DNA of 11,447 nt, from the NCBI GenBank assembly GCA_018061385.1, contig JAGOUF010000027.1:1-11447 (forward strand), read 5' to 3'. Under the pieces are notes generated by a model. That model did no database searches and had not been told where the DNA came from. It saw only the letters and a program-made list of their open reading frames with translations. The position numbers and the translations under genes were made by a program. Within the stretch, counting starts at the first letter, position 1. The number at the start of each line of letters is the position of its first letter. Source of the DNA: Chitinophagaceae bacterium. Lineage in GTDB: Bacteria; Bacteroidota; Bacteroidia; Chitinophagales; Chitinophagaceae. Positions 7,776 through 11,447 of the stretch are shown one piece after another.

Positions 7776-7812
7776 ATAAATCCCTCAACGAAAGTTGAGG
7801 GATTTATGTTTT
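7776..7812 (+). terminator. Intrinsic terminator of the atpDC unit
   Basis: ATAAATCCCTCAAC (7776-7789) pairs perfectly over 14 bp with GTTGAGGGATTTAT (7794-7807) around a stable GAAA tetraloop, followed by GTTTTG. It lies 22 bases after the atpC stop. Confidence 0.9.
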
Positions 7813-7916
7813 GTATATATGCTACTATAAAAAAGTTGAAATTTTCTTTCATTTAGGTAAACCATCGAGTATCAATTTTCGTAATTGATTGAAACAAAAT
7901 TAAAAAAATCAATTTT

Positions 7917-8462
7917 ATGAAAAGAGTATTATTTATGACTGTTGCAGCATTTTTATCGTTAGCAACATTTGCACAAAAAGAAAAAACAGTTGAAGTTGGT
8001 GGAGCACCAATGTACCCAAGTAAAAACATTGTAGCCAATGCTGTAAATTCAAAAGATCATACAACTTTAGTGGCAGCAGTTAAAGCAGCTGGTTTAGTAG
8101 AAACTTTACAAAGTGCTGGCCCTTTTACAGTTTTTGCACCAACAAACGAAGCTTTTAATAAGTTACCTAAAGGAACTGTTGAAACTTTGGTTAAACCAGA
8201 AAATAAAGCCACTTTAACAACAATATTAACCTATCATGTTGTTGCAGGAAAATTCAATGCAAAAGACATTGCTAAATTAATTAAGGCAGGCAATGGTAAA
8301 GCTCAATTAAAAACAGTACAAGGTGGAGTTTTAACTGCATCTATGGAAGGTAAAAAATTAGTATTAACCGACACAAAAGGTGGTAAAAGTTATGTAACAA
8401 TTGCCGATGTAAATCAAAGTAATGGAGTAATTCATGTAATTGATACAGTTGTAATGCCTTAA
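7917..8462 (+). CDS. Exported fasciclin (FAS1) domain protein
   Basis: A 181-residue secreted or periplasmic protein with a single FAS1 domain, a fold associated with cell adhesion and surface interactions; its specific partner is unknown. Residues 1-19 form a signal peptide (MKRVLFMTVAAFLSLATFA) with likely cleavage between A19 and Q20. There is no lipobox cysteine. The FAS1 domain runs from about 37 to 181 and shows the H1 motif GPFTVFAPTNEAF (68-80), the YH motif LTYHVVAGK (104-112) and the H2 motif NGVIHVIDTVVMP (169-181) at the very C-terminus. It is a single-gene unit between the atpC terminator and its own terminator. I found no exact -7 box upstream, although the 54 bases before the ATG are suitably AT-rich. 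Confidence 0.93.
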   Translation: MKRVLFMTVAAFLSLATFAQKEKTVEVGGAPMYPSKNIVANAVNSKDHTTLVAAVKAAGLVETLQSAGPFTVFAPTNEAFNKLPKGTVETLVKPENKATLTTILTYHVVAGKFNAKDIAKLIKAGNGKAQLKTVQGGVLTASMEGKKLVLTDTKGGKSYVTIADVNQSNGVIHVIDTVVMP

Positions 8463-8487
8463 TAGCGAAATCTTAAATTTAAGAATG

Positions 8488-8527
8488 ACAAAAAAATCCG
8501 ATGAAAATTTTCATCGGATTTTTTTGT
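8488..8527. terminator. Bidirectional terminator shared by the fasciclin gene and mtaB
   Basis: A perfect 40-base palindrome centred between 8507 and 8508: the core ATCCGATGAAAATTTTCATC extends outward through GG/CC into long A and T tracts. It sits between two convergent genes (stops at 8462 and 8544), and has a T-run on each strand, so it can terminate both. Confidence 0.9.
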
Positions 8528-8543
8528 TGAATACTTTTTGTAG

Positions 8544-9836
8544 TTATAAACTCCAATCAACAACTTCATTTGCCCATTCATTTCTATAAGGTGTTGTAAT
8601 TCTTAAATAATTATCTGTGTATCCTTCCATCATTCCTTGCTTATCAAAAGCTTCAAACAATACTTTTCTTTTTTGTCCTTTAAATTGATCTGTAAAATAT
8701 TGCAGTTTCATAAAACTTAAATTTCGTAAAGTTTTATTTCTTTCGTTACGTGTTTGAATTGGTACAATTGGTTGTATTTCTAATGCTGGTGTATTGGGCC
8801 GTTCACTATATGTAAATACATGTAAGTAGCTAACATCTATGCTATGCAGAAAGTCAAACGTTTCTTTAAAATATTCATCTGTTTCTCCAGGAAAACCAAC
8901 AATTACGTCAACCCCAATTGAGCAATGTGGCATAAACTGTTTAATCATCGCTACACGTTCTGCATACAATTCTCTTTTGTAGCGTCTTTTCATCAATTTT
9001 AATATTTCATTGCTACCACTTTGCAATGGAATATGAAAGTGGGGCATAAACTTTTTACTATTCGCTACAAATTCAATAATAGAAGGAGTGAGTAAGTTGG
9101 GTTCAATAGACGAAATTCTATAACGTTCAATTCCTGGTATATTATCCAATTCTTGTATTAACTCAAAAAAAGTTTCTTCTCGTTGATTGATGCCAATGTT
9201 AATGCCTGCCCCATCTGGGCCTTTACCAAAATCGCCTAAGTTAACGCCTGTTAAAACTATTTCTTTAACGCCTTTGCTAGCAATGGCTGTAGCATTGTTC
9301 AGTACATTTTCAATACTATCACTTCTGCTTTTACCACGAGCCATTGGTATAGTACAAAAGCTACAATTATAATCGCAACCATCTTGCACTTTTAAAAAAG
9401 TTCTGGTTCTATCATTGGCAGAAAAGGATGACGTAAATCCTGTTACATCTTCAATATCGCAACTACAAATTTTGGTGCTATCGCCTTTGGTTAAAGTACT
9501 TAAATGTTGAGCGATATTAAATTTTTCGGCAGCCCCTAAAACCAAATCAACTCCAGGAATTTCGGCAATTTCTTTGGGTTTTAATTGAGCATAACAGCCA
9601 GTAATTACCACTAAACTTTCAGGAGCTTTACGTTGAATTCTACGTACAATTTGCCTGCATTCTTTATCGGCATTATCGGTAACAGAACAAGTATTAATTA
9701 CATATACATCGGCTAAGCCTTCAAAATTTTTTTTCTCAAAACCTTCTACCTCTAACATTCGAGAAAGGGTTGATGTTTCTGAAAAGTTCAGTTTACAACC
9801 TAAAGTATGAAATGCTACACTACGCTTTTTATCCAT
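8544..9836 (-). CDS. mtaB: tRNA (N6-L-threonylcarbamoyladenosine(37)-C2)-methylthiotransferase
   Basis: Radical SAM enzyme that adds a methylthio group to t6A at position 37 of tRNAs reading ANN codons, improving decoding. The 430-residue protein has the three-domain layout. The N-terminal UPF0004 domain contains the auxiliary-cluster cysteines C14 (HTLGCKLN), C50 (NTCSVTDNAD) and C81 (TGCYAQ). The radical SAM domain has CDYNCSFC with C154, C158 and C161, followed by GKSRS. A C-terminal TRAM-like segment (about 375-430) ends the protein. The HTLGCKLNFSE start and NTCSVTDNADKECRQ pattern fit MtaB better than MiaB or RimO. Start ATG 9836 is fixed by the conserved beginning. A -7 box ends only eight bases upstream, so the mRNA is nearly leaderless. 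Confidence 0.94.
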   Translation of the reverse strand: MDKKRSVAFHTLGCKLNFSETSTLSRMLEVEGFEKKNFEGLADVYVINTCSVTDNADKECRQIVRRIQRKAPESLVVITGCYAQLKPKEIAEIPGVDLVLGAAEKFNIAQHLSTLTKGDSTKICSCDIEDVTGFTSSFSANDRTRTFLKVQDGCDYNCSFCTIPMARGKSRSDSIENVLNNATAIASKGVKEIVLTGVNLGDFGKGPDGAGINIGINQREETFFELIQELDNIPGIERYRISSIEPNLLTPSIIEFVANSKKFMPHFHIPLQSGSNEILKLMKRRYKRELYAERVAMIKQFMPHCSIGVDVIVGFPGETDEYFKETFDFLHSIDVSYLHVFTYSERPNTPALEIQPIVPIQTRNERNKTLRNLSFMKLQYFTDQFKGQKRKVLFEAFDKQGMMEGYTDNYLRITTPYRNEWANEVVDWSL

Positions 9837-9843
9837 ATCAGTG

Positions 9844-9851
9844 CAAAGATA
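9844..9851 (-). promoter_or_regulatory. Bacteroidota -7 promoter box of mtaB, very close to the start codon
   Basis: On the minus strand TATCTTTG matches TAnnTTTG exactly; its G is at 9844 and the mtaB ATG begins at 9836. Transcription would start at about 9837-9840. No TTTG is visible at the expected -33 position. A small GC-richer quasi-palindrome, TTAGC-CT-GCTAA at 9867-9878, lies just upstream and could be an operator. Confidence 0.5.
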
Positions 9852-9958
9852 ACAGTTTGAAATTTTTTAGCCTGCTAAGGCGGTGTGCTGGACTTTTTAA
9901 ACTGATTATTTTTAATTGTTTATGTTTCTGTTATTTCATTTTTGTTTAGCTTTAGCTA

Positions 9959-10384
9959 ATGAAGAAAGCTGCACCTTATATAATATTAGTTGTATTAGCT
10001 GTTGTAGCTATTGCAATACGAAACTGTTCTACAACATCAAGCCCATCAACAAAAAAAACTACAAAAACTGTTGAAACCAATGTTAGAGGGTTAAATAGAA
10101 ATCCTGCAAACATTAGTTATTCTAAACATGCAAAGTGTAGAATGAATTGTAGGCAAATTTCTGAGGCTGAAGTTGTAGATATTTTACGCAATGGAACCAT
10201 CAATTATAACAAAAGCGACTTAAAAGGTGCTGATTGTAATAAAAAATATGCTGTTGAAGGCATTAGTAAAGATGCTCAAAAGTTGAGAATTATTTTTGCA
10301 CCTTGTAGCAATGAAGTAACTGTTATTACTTGTATAGACTTAGGTAAAGAGTGGGAGTGTAGTTGTGAGGGAGATGATAAATAA
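9959..10384 (+). CDS. Membrane-anchored DUF4258 domain protein
   Basis: A 141-residue protein of unknown function. Residues 5-20 are a hydrophobic membrane segment after MKKA; with no signal-peptidase or lipobox pattern (C23 lies after IRN), it is probably an inner-membrane anchor with the rest outside the cytoplasm. A Ser/Thr/Lys-rich linker (24-42) leads to the DUF4258-like domain at about 53-136: YSKHAKCRMNCRQISEAEV, then a loop, YAVEGISKDAQKLRIIFAP, TVITCIDLG and WECSC. H57, R61 and R65 form the conserved H-x3-R-x3-R-type pattern. It has eight cysteines (23, 60, 64, 93, 116, 125, 134, 136). It is divergent from mtaB and closed by a terminator 41 bases after its stop. The family name is assigned by pattern recall. 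Confidence 0.82.
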   Translation: MKKAAPYIILVVLAVVAIAIRNCSTTSSPSTKKTTKTVETNVRGLNRNPANISYSKHAKCRMNCRQISEAEVVDILRNGTINYNKSDLKGADCNKKYAVEGISKDAQKLRIIFAPCSNEVTVITCIDLGKEWECSCEGDDK

Positions 10385-10420
10385 GCAACAATAATTGAAT
10401 GAAGTTGGGCTGTAATCAAA

Positions 10421-10456
10421 AAAAAGGGGCCCGGATAAAAATCCAGCCCCGTTTTT
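10421..10456. terminator. Bidirectional terminator between the DUF4258 gene and the transketolase gene
   Basis: GGGGC (10426-10430) and GGAT (10433-10436) pair with ATCC (10441-10444) and GCCCC (10446-10450) around AAAA, with small internal bulges. The plus strand has TTTTT at 10452-10456 and the minus strand has a run of eight T (10418-10425), so it can serve both convergent genes. The minus-strand gene ends at 10585, giving that mRNA a long 3' tail of about 130 bases. Confidence 0.8.
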
Positions 10457-10584
10457 AAAATCCAATATCCTATGAAAAACCGATGCTAAGGTAATAGTTC
10501 AATACGATATAACAATACCCCGATTGGTCATTTTTTATTAACACCTGTTGAATAACCTTCTGAAAGCTAATTCAGCAAAGGAAT

Positions 10585-11424
10585 TTAGTAATCTCCTAAG
10601 GTTTCTGGTAGCTGACTTAAAGCATTGGCCAATTGCTCATCATTGGGTGCAATACCATGCCATTCATGTCCACCTTCCATAAAATCTACTCCTTTTCCCA
10701 TTGAAGTTTTCATTAAAATACAAATAGATTTACCTTGTCTGGTTAATCCTTTTGCTTTATCTAATACTGCAATAACATCATCCATATCGTTGCCATTCAT
10801 GTCTAAAACCAACCAATTAAAAGCTTCAAACTTTGCTTTTAAATTTTCAAGATTCATTACTTTACTTGTTGGTCCATCAATTTGTTGTCCATTATAATCA
10901 ATGGTAGCAATTAAATTGTCTACTTTATGGTGTGGTGCAAACATGGCAGCTTCCCAAATTTGTCCTTCTTGCAATTCACCATCTCCATGTAACGAAAAAA
11001 CCAATCCATTATCGTTATTTAACTTTTTTGCTAAAGCTGCACCAATGGCAACGCTTAATCCTTGACCTAAAGAACCACTTGCAATTCTTACACCTGGTAA
11101 ACCTTCGTGTGTAGTAGGATGCCCTTGTAAACGAGAATTTATTTTTCTAAAAGTTGCCAATTCTTTTACTTCAAAGTAGCCAGATCTTGCCAATACTGAA
11201 TAAAACAACGGAGAAATATGTCCATTTGATAAGAAAAAAACATCTTCATTTGTTCCATCCATATTAAACAATGAAGGGTTGTGTTTCATTGTATGGAAAT
11301 AAAGAGCTGTTAAAAAATCCGCACATCCTAAAGATCCTCCAGGATGCCCACTTTGTACAGCATGTACCATTCTAACAATATCTCTTCTTACTTGCGAAGC
11401 AGTAGCTTTTAAATTTTCTGACAT
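10585..11424 (-). CDS. Transketolase, N-terminal (TPP-binding) half
   Basis: Alpha part of a split transketolase, which moves two-carbon units between sugar phosphates in the non-oxidative pentose phosphate pathway using thiamine diphosphate. At 279 residues it equals only the N-terminal third to half of the one-chain enzyme (about 660). Seen: SGHPGGSLG with H27 (25-33), SNGHISP with H69 (67-72), GSLGQGLS (117-124), the TPP/Mg motif starting GDGELQEG (147-154; D148) and ending at N178 in DYNGQ, and H256 in EWHG. It stops naturally at QLPETLGDY, so it is not a truncation. The partner C-terminal (pyrimidine-binding) half is not downstream; it may lie upstream, beyond 11447. Only 23 bases before the ATG are visible, so its promoter cannot be judged. 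Confidence 0.94.
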   Translation of the reverse strand: MSENLKATASQVRRDIVRMVHAVQSGHPGGSLGCADFLTALYFHTMKHNPSLFNMDGTNEDVFFLSNGHISPLFYSVLARSGYFEVKELATFRKINSRLQGHPTTHEGLPGVRIASGSLGQGLSVAIGAALAKKLNNDNGLVFSLHGDGELQEGQIWEAAMFAPHHKVDNLIATIDYNGQQIDGPTSKVMNLENLKAKFEAFNWLVLDMNGNDMDDVIAVLDKAKGLTRQGKSICILMKTSMGKGVDFMEGGHEWHGIAPNDEQLANALSQLPETLGDY

Positions 11425-11447
11425 AAATTTATTTTTCTTAGGCAGCG

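Noticed and set aside
9187..9372. Plus-strand open frame inside mtaB
   Set aside because: It is antisense to the radical SAM domain of mtaB, whose conserved protein sequence explains this stretch.
8544..9836. MiaB or RimO instead of MtaB
   Set aside because: The starting motif HTLGCKLNFSE, the NTCSVTDNADKECRQ pattern and the overall length fit MtaB better.
10472..10489. Five-codon frame ATG AAA AAC CGA TGC TAA as a leader peptide
   Set aside because: It lies between two convergent genes with no plus-strand gene downstream to control, so a leader role is not supported; such short frames are common by chance.

Overview
The window reads as a chromosomal housekeeping segment of a low-GC Bacteroidota bacterium, most likely from the Chitinophagaceae or a close relative. 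The signs are: -7 promoter boxes of the Bacteroidota type TAnnTTTG in front of several genes, no clear Shine-Dalgarno sequences, an ATP synthase beta subunit with lineage-type insertions beside a very short epsilon subunit (atpD-atpC as an isolated pair), a transketolase encoded as a separate N-terminal half, a DUF2795-like acidic small protein, and a DUF4258 protein. The family placement is inference from gene content, not a phylogeny.

Layout. 1-641 (minus) is the N-terminal part of a sigma-54-type response regulator that runs off the left edge. 814-3087 (plus) holds a membrane glycosyltransferase 2, gatC and a MacB/LolD-type ABC ATPase, all in one direction with 43-59 base gaps and ended by a hairpin at 3133-3163. 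A PduO-type cobalamin adenosyltransferase follows (3222-3782) with its own promoter. Next comes the one structurally odd place: a 172-base direct repeat (3789-3960 and 3999-4170) in which the last 21 codons and the stop of the minus-strand lolD gene (4105-4761) have been copied downstream of the gene, with a small imperfect palindrome exactly filling the gap between the copies. 4762-5204 is empty AT-rich sequence. A textbook Bacteroidota promoter (TTTG-N19-TAnnTTTG) then drives a 74-residue acidic protein (5252-5476) closed by a perfect terminator. A second terminator at 5758-5790 has no gene in front of it. atpD-atpC (5915-7753) follows, with a long imperfect inverted repeat between the two genes. 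After that come an exported fasciclin-domain protein (7917-8462), the tRNA methylthiotransferase gene mtaB on minus (8544-9836) sharing a 40-base perfect palindrome terminator with it, a membrane-anchored DUF4258 protein (9959-10384), a bidirectional terminator, and the transketolase N-terminal half on minus (10585-11424).

The genes do not form one pathway. They are small transcription units of core functions: translation accuracy (gatC, mtaB), energy (atpDC), pentose phosphate metabolism (tkt), cofactor activation (adenosyltransferase), envelope traffic (two ABC ATPases, glycosyltransferase, fasciclin protein). I see no phage, transposase, CRISPR array, defence cassette, tRNA or rRNA. I did not find a clearly new system. 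The observations most worth a second look are the lolD-tail duplication with its palindromic spacer, the gene-less terminator region before atpD, and the near-leaderless promoter arrangement of mtaB.
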